NCBI GenBank assembly: GCA_012689325.1 | Contig: JAAYEA010000018.1 | Span: forward strand, 1-45,820 | Reading direction: 5' to 3' | DNA: 45,820 bases | Source of the DNA: Chloroflexota bacterium | GTDB taxonomy: Bacteria > Chloroflexota > Anaerolineae > JAAYEA01 | In this document: piece by piece, positions 7,215 to 14,072 of the stretch | Position numbering within the stretch: the first letter of the stretch is position 1 | Layout: each line of letters begins with the position of its first letter | Made by a program: the position numbers and the translations under genes | The notes under the pieces: model-generated | Seen by the model: only the letters and a program-made list of their open reading frames with translations | Database searches by the model: none | Told to the model about the DNA's origin: nothing

Positions 7215-7978
7215 AGATCTATATCATGACGGATATCGAGGGAGTGGCCGGGGTCAGCGAGTGGGAACATGGCAGCCCGGCCGGGGTCTATTACGAGCGC
7301 TCCAAGCGCCTGCTGACGCTGGAAGTCAACGCGGCCGTGGAGGGAGCGCTGGAGGCGGGCGCCACCGAGATCCTGGTCTGGGATGGGCATGGCCCCGGCG
7401 GCATCGACCCCGAACTGCTGCACCCGGAGGCTCTGTTGCTGGCGGGCAAAGAGGACCCCAAAGGCTGGGGGCTGGACGAGACCTTTGACGCCATGTTCTT
7501 CGTCGGGCAGCACGCCATGAGCCTGACCCCCGACGCCGACCTCTGCCACAGCTATAACTCGCGCGGGGTCTATCGCATGACCCTTAACGGCCAGGACATC
7601 GGCGAGCTGGGCATGCGCACCATCCTGGCCGGCTATTTCGACGTGCCCGTGGTGCTGGTGACGGGCGATGACAAGGTCTGCGCCGAAGCCCAAGTGCTAG
7701 TCCCCAACGTCGAGGCCGTGGCCGTCAAGAAAAGCACCAGCCGCCAATCGGCCATCGCCATGCACCCCACCAAGGCGCGGGAGGCCATCCGCGAGGGGGC
7801 CAAGCGAGCGTTGCAGCGCCTGTCCGAGATCAAGCCCTGCTTTGTCCCCGGCCCCTACGAGTTCGTGGTGGAGCCTTACGACATGGCGCACAGCCTCCCC
7901 GACGACCGCTCCTACGACCGGCCCAAGGGCGCACCCACGGTGCAACGCGCCGAGGATTTCTGGGATGTCGCGCGCTGA
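7211..7978 (+). CDS. M55-family D-aminopeptidase (DppA-like)
   Basis: A 255-residue metallopeptidase of family M55. The zinc-ligand N-terminus MKIYIMTDIEGVAG (Asp8-x-Glu10) is characteristic. Further ligand regions are WDGHGPGG (~58-65) and the VGQHAM histidine (~98-103). The HSYNSRGVYRM segment (~114-124) and the VTGDDKVCAEA segment (~150-160) are also typical. Family members cleave D-amino-acid-containing dipeptides and related amides; B. subtilis DppA is the reference. It has no signal peptide, so it acts on imported or internal substrates such as peptidoglycan fragments. The ATG overlaps the PfkB stop (ATGA). It is the last gene of this plus-strand string, followed by a terminator hairpin. 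Confidence 0.85.
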   Translation: MKIYIMTDIEGVAGVSEWEHGSPAGVYYERSKRLLTLEVNAAVEGALEAGATEILVWDGHGPGGIDPELLHPEALLLAGKEDPKGWGLDETFDAMFFVGQHAMSLTPDADLCHSYNSRGVYRMTLNGQDIGELGMRTILAGYFDVPVVLVTGDDKVCAEAQVLVPNVEAVAVKKSTSRQSAIAMHPTKAREAIREGAKRALQRLSEIKPCFVPGPYEFVVEPYDMAHSLPDDRSYDRPKGAPTVQRAEDFWDVAR

Positions 7979-8002
7979 GCGCGATTCGTCAGAGATAACC
8001 AA

Positions 8003-8027
8003 GCCCCTCCGAGCAGATCGGAGGGGC
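8003..8027. terminator. hairpin terminator between converging genes
   Basis: A perfect 10-bp stem, GCCCCTCCGA (8003-8012) and TCGGAGGGGC (8018-8027), has a 5-base loop. It lies between the plus-strand M55 gene (ending 7978) and the minus-strand vapC gene (ending 8052). A short T-rich stretch follows on the plus strand (aggttt) and on the minus strand (ggcttggtt), so it can serve both directions. Confidence 0.65.
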
Positions 8028-8051
8028 AGGTTTCGCAGAGACGCCGCGCGC

Positions 8052-8510
8052 TCATTCCGCGTCCGCAGCCAGGCGCGCCAAGCGCCCTCGGATGCGCAGC
8101 ACCAGCTCGCCCGGCGATAGTACCGCAACGGACGCATGCCCGGGCTGAAAGTGTCGCGCATTGAAAGTGGCCAGCCAAGCACAGCCTTCCCTGATGGCGG
8201 CAACCAGAATAGGCAAATCCTTGGGGTCCGCCAGGCCCGCATAAGCGTCCAGGTCGGCCGGCTGGGGGTCCGCAATCACCCTGAGGCTACGGCTAACCAG
8301 CAGCCGGAAGGCGGGCAGCGCACGAGGCAGCTTGTCCTCGAGATTGCGTTCCACCTCATCGATGACCTGCTGAGAGGTAACCGCATCGATCAGCGTGATC
8401 TCGCCCAGGCGAAGGATCACCAAGCTGGCACCATGTTCGCTGGGAGAGGCCGCCCCCGCAAAGAGCACATCCGCATCCACAAAGACGCGCGGCTTAGGAG
8501 GTGGAGCCAT
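8052..8510 (-). CDS. PIN-domain toxin, VapC-type
   Basis: A 152-residue PIN-domain protein. The conserved acidic residues are visible: Asp in VFVDADVLF (~9-17), Glu in VIDEVERN (~49-56), and Asp in ADPKDLPILVAA (~92-103). The LATFNARHF segment (~111-119) occupies the usual fourth-acid region. PIN toxins are ribonucleases that cut tRNA or rRNA. The gene overlaps the 3' end of the antitoxin gene by 17 bases, the usual order and coupling for vapBC. It is slightly longer than a typical VapC (about 130). A PIN protein in a housekeeping role cannot be excluded, but the AbrB partner argues for a toxin. Confidence 0.75.
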   Translation of the reverse strand: MAPPPKPRVFVDADVLFAGAASPSEHGASLVILRLGEITLIDAVTSQQVIDEVERNLEDKLPRALPAFRLLVSRSLRVIADPQPADLDAYAGLADPKDLPILVAAIREGCAWLATFNARHFQPGHASVAVLSPGELVLRIRGRLARLAADAE

Positions 8511-8766
8511 AGCGCTCCTGATATGCTTTCTCGCGCTGCGCGCGCAGGCTGTCCAGCATCTCTTCCACGCTCAGCCCTGCGTCCAGGCGCAGGCGCTCGA
8601 TCTCGCGCGCCAGCTCGGGAACCATCGGAACCATCGGCGTCAGCACAAGAATCCCGTCGAGGTCAACTAGCCGGAAACTATCGCCCTCTTCGATGCCGTA
8701 TTTGTCCCGCAGGCTGGCGGGCAGGGTCAACACGCCTCGCTTGCGAACCTGGATCGTTGCATCCAT
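8494..8766 (-). CDS. AbrB/MazE-type antitoxin, VapB-like
   Basis: A 90-residue protein. The start at 8766 is chosen because GGAGGT lies 7 bases upstream; an in-frame ATG at 8799 has no such site. The N-terminal half, MDATIQVRKRGVLTLPASLR followed by DKYGIEEGDSF, is a SpoVT/AbrB DNA-binding domain (about 1-45). The C-terminal half, with REIERLRLDAGLSVEEML, is helical and charged, and would wrap the toxin. VapB antitoxins of this type bind and repress their own promoter and neutralise the PIN toxin. The promoter at 8811-8839 lies 45 bases upstream and probably contains the operator. Confidence 0.8.
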   Translation of the reverse strand: MDATIQVRKRGVLTLPASLRDKYGIEEGDSFRLVDLDGILVLTPMVPMVPELAREIERLRLDAGLSVEEMLDSLRAQREKAYQERYGSTS

Positions 8767-8810
8767 ATCGCCTACCTCCGGCAGCTTTTCAGCTTGCACC
8801 GATTTTCTGC

Positions 8811-8839
8811 ATTATACCACCGAGCTCCCAGATCGGCAA
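8811..8839 (-). promoter_or_regulatory. sigma70-type promoter of the vapBC pair
   Basis: On the minus strand, TTGCCG (8839-8834) and TATAAT (8816-8811) are separated by 17 bases. Transcription would begin near 8804, about 38 bases before the antitoxin ATG. The -35 end lies just 12 bases from the stop of the upstream minus-strand gene, so the pair has its own promoter. Confidence 0.65.
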
Positions 8840-8851
8840 GCGGCCGATTGT

Positions 8852-9964
8852 TCAGAGCGCCTTGGTGTATACCCGGTAGGTCTTGATGTGCTTCACGCCC
8901 AGCTTGGCCAGCGGCGCGAGCATCTTGATGTTGTCCTCCAGCACATAGTTGACCTCGACGCGCGCCTGGCGGGCCTGCGCCGCCTGGAAAGTGCGGTAGT
9001 AGAGCAGCGCGTCGATCCCTTTGCCGTGGTACTCGGGCAACAGGCCCAGCGCCCAGCAGCGATAGTTGCGCACGCGCTTCAGGCCAAAGGCCAGCCGCCA
9101 GATGAGCCGCGGCGTCAAGCGCCCGTCCAGGCCCTTTAGCAACTGGTTGAGGTCCGGCAGGGTTAGGCAGAACCCGATGGGGCGGCCCTCCACCTCGGCG
9201 ATGAGGGCGAATGCCGGATCGATGATCTGCTTGAGGTCTTTGGCCAGCCGCCTGCCCTCCTCCTCCGTGACCGGGTACGCGCCCCAATTATAGGCCACCG
9301 AGTGGTTCATGATGTCCACCACGATCAGGGCGTCGCGCTTCAGATGCTTCATCTCGACCGGCCGCACCGTGACGTGGTAGCGCTGCGCGACGCGTTCCAG
9401 GGCGCGGGTAAAGCGCTCGGGGATGGCGTACCCCTCCCCGATATCCCCATAGAAGGCCAGCAAGTCTTTGGCTTTGCGCATACCCAGAGCCTCCATCTGG
9501 GTGTTATAGTAAGCAGGATTATAAGGGCTCATGAGCACCGGCGGGTATTCGAAACCCTCCGTCACCAAGCCCCACTCGGTGACGGTGAAATTGATGGGGC
9601 CGCGCATCTCGGCCATGCCCTGCTGGCGCAAAAAACCCTCCGCCGCATCCAGCAAGAGCCGCGCGCCCTCGAGGCTATCGACGCATTCATAGGAACCCCA
9701 GAAGCCTACCCGCTCCTGCCAAAAGTCGATCGCCAGGTGATCGACGAAAGCGGCGACGCGCCCGACCACGCGGTTGTCATCCCAGAGCAGGAACAGCGCG
9801 TAATCGCAGTGGGCCAGCAAGGGGTCTCCCCGGGGCGTGAACAGCTTGGCCTGCTCGCTGCGCAGCGGGGCGATCCAGCCGGGGTCGTCTCGATACAGCG
9901 CATAGGGAAGCGCGATGAATCGCCGGAGGTCGGCGCGGCTCTGCACGGAGGAAACGCGCAACAT
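8852..9964 (-). CDS. GNAT-like acetyltransferase-fold protein
   Basis: A 370-residue protein. The ATG at 9964 follows AAGGAG by 7 bases and is preferred over the ATGs at 9988 and 9982. The opening segment RRFIALPYALYRDDPGWIAP (~13-32) is typical of a family of large GNAT-like proteins often annotated only as 'N-acetyltransferase'. A motif-A-like segment, ALGLLPEYHGKGIDALLYY, lies at ~305-323. A second partial acetyltransferase-like half lies in the N-terminus, which makes it longer than standard GNATs. It is monocistronic, reading away from the sigma-factor gene, with its own promoter at 10015-10042. The substrate is unknown. Confidence 0.7.
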   Translation of the reverse strand: MLRVSSVQSRADLRRFIALPYALYRDDPGWIAPLRSEQAKLFTPRGDPLLAHCDYALFLLWDDNRVVGRVAAFVDHLAIDFWQERVGFWGSYECVDSLEGARLLLDAAEGFLRQQGMAEMRGPINFTVTEWGLVTEGFEYPPVLMSPYNPAYYNTQMEALGMRKAKDLLAFYGDIGEGYAIPERFTRALERVAQRYHVTVRPVEMKHLKRDALIVVDIMNHSVAYNWGAYPVTEEEGRRLAKDLKQIIDPAFALIAEVEGRPIGFCLTLPDLNQLLKGLDGRLTPRLIWRLAFGLKRVRNYRCWALGLLPEYHGKGIDALLYYRTFQAAQARQARVEVNYVLEDNIKMLAPLAKLGVKHIKTYRVYTKAL

Positions 9965-10014
9965 GGGCAGGCTCCTTGTCATGGTCAATCAAATAGCGGA
10001 ATGACAATGCGCGC

Positions 10015-10042
10015 ATTCTACCAGATGTCGCGCAATGGTCAA
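10015..10042 (-). promoter_or_regulatory. promoter of the GNAT-like gene
   Basis: On the minus strand, TTGACC (10042-10037) and TAGAAT (10020-10015) are 16 bases apart. The predicted start near 10008 gives a 5' leader of about 45 bases with an AAGGAG site. It is divergent from the rpoD promoter; the two -35 boxes are 20 bases apart. Confidence 0.55.
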
Positions 10043-10062
10043 GTTATTTCGGCTCCGAAGCC

Positions 10063-10091
10063 TTGACAAATGTGAGCAGCGGATGTATAAT
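10063..10091 (+). promoter_or_regulatory. consensus promoter of the sigma-factor gene
   Basis: TTGACA (10063-10068) and TATAAT (10086-10091) are both perfect consensus boxes with the ideal 17-base spacing. The predicted transcript starts near 10098, about 255 bases before the rpoD start codon, so a long untranslated leader is expected. Confidence 0.8.
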
Positions 10092-10097
10092 ACGATG

Positions 10098-10352
10098 CGG
10101 GGAAGGTATGTAGCGCAGACTCGGCGCCGGCCTGCGGGCCCGGCTTGCGAGTTCGGCGCTTTTATGATTTTGCCCCACCGAGCCACCCAAACAGGTCCTT
10201 TTTTGTCCTTCGCCCCACATCGTTTGCCCTAAACGAGAGGTAGAGTCGTCCCCCTTGTCTGCACGGCGAGCTGGAACAAAAGGAGGTTCGGGAACGCCAG
10301 AGCAAACCGATAGCCGACACATCTAAATTGGAAGGAGGCTGGAGGAGACAAG
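10098..10352 (+). other. long structured leader of the sigma-factor transcript
   Basis: No gene was found in these 255 bases. Two overlapping hairpins are possible near the 5' end. One pairs ACTCG (10119-10123) with CGAGT (10148-10152) and GCCGG (10126-10130) with CCGGC (10140-10144). The other pairs GCGCCG (10124-10129) with CGGCGC (10154-10159) and runs directly into TTTT (10160-10163). The second resembles an intrinsic terminator, so the leader could act as an attenuator. A run of six T follows at about 10179-10184. Two purine-rich Shine-Dalgarno-like stretches (GAAGGAGG and GGAGGAG) precede the TTG start. Confidence 0.4.
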
Positions 10353-11540
10353 TTGCAAAGAGAGGCTCAGAAAACAGCTCAGGCCTGTAAGAACCTTGTC
10401 CTGGAGCGCGCCCGGGTTCGCGGTTTTATCACCGTTAGCGAAATCCTGGAAGCGCTTCCAGAAGAGGAGCGGCATTCCCGCCGCGTGAACGAGTTCTTCC
10501 TTTCCCTCTTTGAGGAGGGTGTCGAGGTGATCAACGACGAGGCGATCGACTGCGCAGAGCAGGCTGCTGACTCGCTTGATGGCGACAATGAACAGGCGCC
10601 AGGCGGTAAAGAGGGATACGACCTGGCCGCAATCCCCAGTGATGACACGATCAGCTTGTATTTGGGCGAGATGGGCCGGGTGCCGCTGCTCAAGCCAGAA
10701 GAGGAGCGCGACCTGGCTCAAAAGATCCAGCGGGGGCAGATTGCACAACGCAAGCTGAGCGATAATGGCCAAGACCCCGACGAGGTGGCGCGTCTGGCCG
10801 AGGATATCAACCGGGCCGACGAGGCGCGCGCCCACCTTATCAAAGCCAACACCCGCCTGGTGATCAGCATCGCCAAGCGGTACATGGGGCAAGGCGTCCC
10901 CTTCCCCGATTTGATCCAGGAGGGCAACCTAGGGCTGATCCGCGCCGTGGAAAAGTTTGACTATCGGCGCGGCTTCAAGTTCAGCACCTATGCGACCTGG
11001 TGGATTCGCCAGGCCGTGACGCGCTCCCTGGCCGAGCAAGGCCGGCTGATCCGCCTTCCCGTGCACATGGGCGAAAAGATCCGCCGGTTGCAGCGCACCG
11101 CCCGTCAGATGGAGCAGGAAGAGGGCCGGCGCCCGACCATGACCGAGCTGGCCGAGGCCGTGGGCCTCAAGCCGCGCAAGGTCAAGCTGCTGCTGCGCAT
11201 GGCCCAGCGCCCAACCTCCCTGGAAAAGCCGGTGGGCGAGGATGAGGATAGCGTCTTTGGCGATTTCCTGCCCGATGAAGACGCCGAAAGCCCCTCCGAT
11301 TCGGCCTACCAGCAGTTGCTCTCCGATAGCCTGGAGGATATCCTCAACACACTCTCGCCGCGGGAGGCCCGCATTCTGAGGCTGCGCTTCGGCTTGCAGG
11401 ATGGCCGCAGCTATACCCTGCGCGAAGTGGGCGAAAAGTTTGGCCTGACGCGAGAGCGCATCCGCCAGATCGAGCGCGACGCGCTGCGCCGGCTGCGCCA
11501 CCCCACCCGCAGCAGGCGGCTGAAAGAGTATTTGCGCTAG
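10353..11540 (+). CDS. rpoD: primary RNA polymerase sigma factor (sigma70 family)
   Basis: A 395-residue sigma70 factor. The start is TTG at 10353, 5 bases after GGAGGAG (10341-10347); no in-frame ATG serves better. The domains are a short region 1.1-like N-terminus (~15-60, [14 protein letters not shown]), region 1.2 (~90-125, [14 protein letters not shown]), and region 2 (~165-235). Region 2 includes the core-binding [19 protein letters not shown] and the -10-recognising [15 protein letters not shown]. Regions 3 (~245-320) and 4 (~325-395) follow, region 4 with the helix-turn-helix [20 protein letters not shown]. All regions of a housekeeping sigma are present. It directs RNA polymerase to promoters such as the TTGACA/TATAAT pairs seen here. 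A hairpin follows the stop. Confidence 0.9.
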   Translation: MQREAQKTAQACKNLVLERARVRGFITVSEILEALPEEERHSRRVNEFFLSLFEEGVEVINDEAIDCAEQAADSLDGDNEQAPGGKEGYDLAAIPSDDTISLYLGEMGRVPLLKPEEERDLAQKIQRGQIAQRKLSDNGQDPDEVARLAEDINRADEARAHLIKANTRLVISIAKRYMGQGVPFPDLIQEGNLGLIRAVEKFDYRRGFKFSTYATWWIRQAVTRSLAEQGRLIRLPVHMGEKIRRLQRTARQMEQEEGRRPTMTELAEAVGLKPRKVKLLLRMAQRPTSLEKPVGEDEDSVFGDFLPDEDAESPSDSAYQQLLSDSLEDILNTLSPREARILRLRFGLQDGRSYTLREVGEKFGLTRERIRQIERDALRRLRHPTRSRRLKEYLR

Positions 11541-11570
11541 TGATCAATGGCGCGCTGCCCAGTATAAAAC

Positions 11571-11606
11571 CCAAGCCCTCGGCCCGACACTGTGCCGAGG
11601 GCTTGG
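11571..11606 (+). terminator. terminator-like hairpin after the sigma-factor gene
   Basis: A perfect 13-bp stem, CCAAGCCCTCGGC (11571-11583) and GCCGAGGGCTTGG (11594-11606), has a 10-base loop and starts 30 bases after the rpoD stop. There is no immediate T-run, so termination may need help. The next promoter begins at 11653. Confidence 0.6.
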
Positions 11607-11652
11607 CTGTCCGCGTCACGTCCGCGCGGGCGGAAAGAGCCTTTTTCGATAT

Positions 11653-11681
11653 TTGACAGCGCCCCCAACTTGTGCTATACT
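11653..11681 (+). promoter_or_regulatory. promoter of the lysW operon
   Basis: TTGACA (11653-11658) and TATACT (11676-11681) are separated by 17 bases. The predicted start is near 11688, which places about 209 bases of leader in front of lysW, including a small reading frame and a terminator-like hairpin. Confidence 0.75.
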
Positions 11682-11710
11682 CGCCGAAAAGGTCACTTGG
11701 AGAGTTCAGC

Positions 11711-11800
11711 GTGCACTCAATCGCTTGCGTGGCGATCCGACGATCCCGATCCAGCTCGTCCTCGAGTCCGGAGGAAGAGATCGTGTCGTCGTGTGACTGA
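11711..11800 (+). CDS. candidate leader peptide of the lysW operon, 29 codons
   Basis: A GTG start at 11711 lies 6 bases after GGAGAG (11699-11704), and the frame runs to TGA at 11798-11800. The peptide is MHSIACVAIRRSR followed by six serines, then PEEEIVSSCD. Codons 10, 11 and 13 are all CGA arginine, a codon rarely used in the neighbouring GC-rich genes, which prefer CGC and CGG. The frame lies wholly inside the predicted leader RNA, upstream of a terminator hairpin. This is the arrangement of an attenuation leader peptide. It is very short, so chance is possible. The Ser-richness means arginine is not the only candidate signal. Confidence 0.4.
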   Translation: MHSIACVAIRRSRSSSSSSPEEEIVSSCD

Positions 11801-11828
11801 ACGCTCGCTGATACCAGCTTGCAGCCAC

Positions 11829-11875
11829 AGCCGGCCCTCTGGACTAGAACCAGCCAGGAGCCGGCTATTTTATTG
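11829..11875 (+). terminator. candidate attenuator hairpin upstream of lysW
   Basis: AGCCGG (11829-11834) pairs with CCGGCT (11861-11866). The upper stem pairs CTCTGG (11837-11842) with CCAG-AG (11854-11860, one bulged G). ATTTTATTG follows immediately. It lies 10 bases before the lysW Shine-Dalgarno, so it would stop transcription before the operon. The left arm CCTCTGGACT (11836-11845) can instead pair with AGTCCGGAGG (11765-11774), giving nine Watson-Crick pairs and one G-U. That would act as an antiterminator. Confidence 0.5.
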
Positions 11876-11896
11876 CACCAGCACAGGAGGAACAGA

Positions 11897-12064
11897 ATGA
11901 AAACAGAATGCCCGGAATGCGTCGCCGAGCTTGAACTGAGCGAAACCCTGGAAGAGGGCGAGATCATCGTCTGCCCCGATTGCGGCGTCGAGCTTGAGGT
12001 GATCTCGGTGGACCCCTTGGTCCTGGAGATGGCCCCCGAAGAAGCTGAGGACTGGGGAGAATAA
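11897..12064 (+). CDS. lysW: LysW amino-group carrier protein
   Basis: A 55-residue acidic protein. The ATG at 11897 follows CAGGAGG by 6 bases; the frame extends upstream to 11819 but without a ribosome site. It has a small zinc ribbon with Cys pairs CPEC (5-8) and CPDC (26-29), and it ends in the diagnostic EDWGE. The gamma-carboxyl of the C-terminal Glu55 is joined to the amino group of alpha-aminoadipate or glutamate by LysX, keeping the amino group blocked through the later steps. It is the first gene of a complete lysW-X-Y-Z-J-K set, which makes the assignment secure even at this length. Confidence 0.92.
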   Translation: MKTECPECVAELELSETLEEGEIIVCPDCGVELEVISVDPLVLEMAPEEAEDWGE

Positions 12065-12079
12065 TCCCTGGAGGATTAG

Positions 12080-12925
12080 ATGAAGATCGGCGTTCTGCTT
12101 TCGCGGCTGCGCATCGAAGAAAAGTTGATCTTCCAGGCCCTGCGAGATCGCGGGGTCGATTTCGAGCGCATCGAGGACGGCGACCTGGCCCTCGATCCCG
12201 CCCAACCTCGCTTCACCGAATATGACGCCGTCTGGTGCCGGTCGCTGAGCCACAGCCGCGCCCTGTACGCGCTAAGCGTCATGGAAAGCTGGGGGCTCAA
12301 GACGATCAACACGTACGAGGTGATCAGCGCCTGCGGCGACAAGATCATCACCACCACGGCCCTGGTCAAGGCAGGCATCCCCTCGCCCAGAACCGTCGTC
12401 GCGTTCAGCATCGAGTCCGCCCTGGCCACGCTGGACGAGATGGGCTATCCCGCCGTCCTCAAGCCGGCGGTAGGGTCCTGGGGGCGGCTGCTCGCCAAGG
12501 TGAACGACCGCGACGCCGCGGAGGCGATCCTGGAGCACAAGCAGACCCTGGGCGGCTACCAGCACTCGATCTTTTACCTCCAGGAGTACGTCGATAAACC
12601 CCAACGCGATATCCGCGTCATCGTGATCGGCGATGCGGCCATCTGCGCCATCTATCGCCAATCGCCCCACTGGATCACCAACACGGCCCGCGGCGGCGAG
12701 GCGATGCTCTGCGAGCTATCGCCCGAGCTCAACGATCTGGCGGTGCGCGCGGCCCAGGCGATGGGCGGCGGCATCCTGGCCGTGGACCTGCTGGAAGATA
12801 GCGATGGCCGCCTGTTGGTGAGCGAGGTCAACCACACGCCCGAATTCCACGGGGCCATCCAGGTGGCGGGCGTGGATATCCCCGCCAAAATGGTGGATTA
12901 CGTGCTGCGGGTGGCGGAATCCTAG
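12080..12925 (+). CDS. lysX: LysX, LysW-alpha-aminoadipate ligase (ATP-grasp)
   Basis: A 281-residue ATP-grasp ligase of the RimK/LysX group. The N-terminal domain begins MKIGVLLSRLRIEEKLI. The ATP-binding central part has AVLKPAVGSWGRLLAKV (~131-147) and LQEYVDKPQRDIRVIVIGD (~168-186). The catalytic end has MGGGILAVDLLED (~231-243) and EVNHTPEFHGAI (~251-262). From memory of Thermus LysX, the EVNHTxEF signature looks like the aminoadipate-type ligase rather than the glutamate-type ArgX, but a bifunctional enzyme is possible. It joins the amino group of the substrate to the LysW C-terminal glutamate using ATP. It follows lysW by 15 bases with a GGAGG site. Confidence 0.9.
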   Translation: MKIGVLLSRLRIEEKLIFQALRDRGVDFERIEDGDLALDPAQPRFTEYDAVWCRSLSHSRALYALSVMESWGLKTINTYEVISACGDKIITTTALVKAGIPSPRTVVAFSIESALATLDEMGYPAVLKPAVGSWGRLLAKVNDRDAAEAILEHKQTLGGYQHSIFYLQEYVDKPQRDIRVIVIGDAAICAIYRQSPHWITNTARGGEAMLCELSPELNDLAVRAAQAMGGGILAVDLLEDSDGRLLVSEVNHTPEFHGAIQVAGVDIPAKMVDYVLRVAES

Positions 12926-12977
12926 CCCCCTCCGCAACGCCCGAGTGGATCAAGAAGCCTATTACGGAGGAAAAGCT

Positions 12978-14015
12978 ATGCTCAAGGTTGCCATCGCCGG
13001 CGGCTCCGGCTATGCAGGCGGGGAGCTGTTGCGGCTCCTGCTCCAGCACCCGCAGACCGAGGTCGTCGCCGCCACGTCCCAATCCTACTTTGGCCAGCCC
13101 ATCTATCTGGTGCACCCCAACCTGCGCGGGCGCACCGAGCTCAAGTTCTGCCTGCTCGAGGACCTGCCCAAGGTGGACGTGCTTTTCGTCGGCTTTCCCC
13201 ATGGCGAGGTCGCCCCGCGCATCGAGCAGTTCGCCGCGCTGGCGGATCGCGTGGTGGACCTGAGCGGCGACTTTCGCCTGCATGACCCCGCCCTCTATGC
13301 CAAGTGGTACGAGCACCAGCACCCCTGCCCGGAGTGGCTGCCCCGCTTCGTCTATGGCCTCCCCGAGTTCCATCGTGAGGAGCTGCGCGGCGCCAAGTAC
13401 GCCAGCGGCGTGGGCTGCAACGCCACCGTGGTCAACCTGGCGCTCTATCCCCTCTTCAAGGCCGGGATCGTCGAGCGCGCCGTGACCGAGGTCAAGGTTG
13501 GCTCGTCCGAGGGCGGCAACAAGGAAACCCCTGGCTCGCATCACCCGGAACGCGCCCATGTCGTGCGCTCCTATGCCCCCACCACCCACCGCCACGTCGG
13601 CGAGTTGGAGCAAGAGCTGGCCTTCCATGGCCAGACGCCCAAGATCCACATGTCCATCACCTCGGTGGAGCTGGTGCGCGGCGCCATGGCCACCTCCCAT
13701 TGTTTCCTGAAGCAAGACCTGGAGGACCGCGACGTCTGGAAGCTCTATCGCGAGGCCTATGGCAGCGAGCCGTTCATCCGCATCGTCAAGGTCCGACGCG
13801 GCCTCTATCGCTACCCCGAGCCCAAGATCCTGGCGGGCTCTAACTATTGCGACATCGGCTTTGAGAAAGAGACCGGCACGGATCGGCTGGTGGTCATGTC
13901 CGCCATCGACAACCTGATGAAGGGCGCGGCGGGCACGGCGGTGCAAGCGATGAACGTGATGTGCGGCTTCCCCGAGGTCGCCGGGTTGGAATTCCCCGGC
14001 TTGCACCCCATTTAG
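12978..14015 (+). CDS. lysY: LysY/ArgC-type LysW-aminoacyl-phosphate reductase
   Basis: A 345-residue NADPH-dependent semialdehyde dehydrogenase. The ATG at 12978 follows CGGAGG, and MLKVAIAGGSGYAGGELLRL is the NADP-binding Rossmann start. The catalytic cysteine is Cys147 in ASGVGCNATVVN. PHGEVAPR (~76) and SSEGGNKETPGSHHPER (~176-192) match the ArgC/LysY family. It reduces the LysW-bound aminoadipyl (or glutamyl) phosphate to the semialdehyde. Homology alone does not separate it from ArgC, but the flanking lysW, lysX and lysZ indicate the carrier-bound version. Confidence 0.9.
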   Translation: MLKVAIAGGSGYAGGELLRLLLQHPQTEVVAATSQSYFGQPIYLVHPNLRGRTELKFCLLEDLPKVDVLFVGFPHGEVAPRIEQFAALADRVVDLSGDFRLHDPALYAKWYEHQHPCPEWLPRFVYGLPEFHREELRGAKYASGVGCNATVVNLALYPLFKAGIVERAVTEVKVGSSEGGNKETPGSHHPERAHVVRSYAPTTHRHVGELEQELAFHGQTPKIHMSITSVELVRGAMATSHCFLKQDLEDRDVWKLYREAYGSEPFIRIVKVRRGLYRYPEPKILAGSNYCDIGFEKETGTDRLVVMSAIDNLMKGAAGTAVQAMNVMCGFPEVAGLEFPGLHPI

Positions 14016-14072
14016 GACAAGAGGCTGGCGCGGCCCCTGGGCCGCGAAGGCTTGACAGGAGGGATAGGGCGT

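Noticed and set aside
10095-10232. A 45-codon frame in the sigma-factor leader starting ATG CGG
   Set aside because: Its ATG lies at or just before the predicted transcription start (near 10098) and has no ribosome site, so it cannot be a leader peptide of that transcript.
11688-11896. Lysine riboswitch (L-box) or T-box before lysW
   Set aside because: I could not find the L-box core segments or the T-box AGGGUGGNACCGCG sequence. The leader fits a peptide attenuator better.
11819-12064. A longer lysW starting at 11819
   Set aside because: The extension has no ribosome site and runs through the terminator hairpin. The ATG at 11897 has CAGGAGG and gives the standard LysW length.
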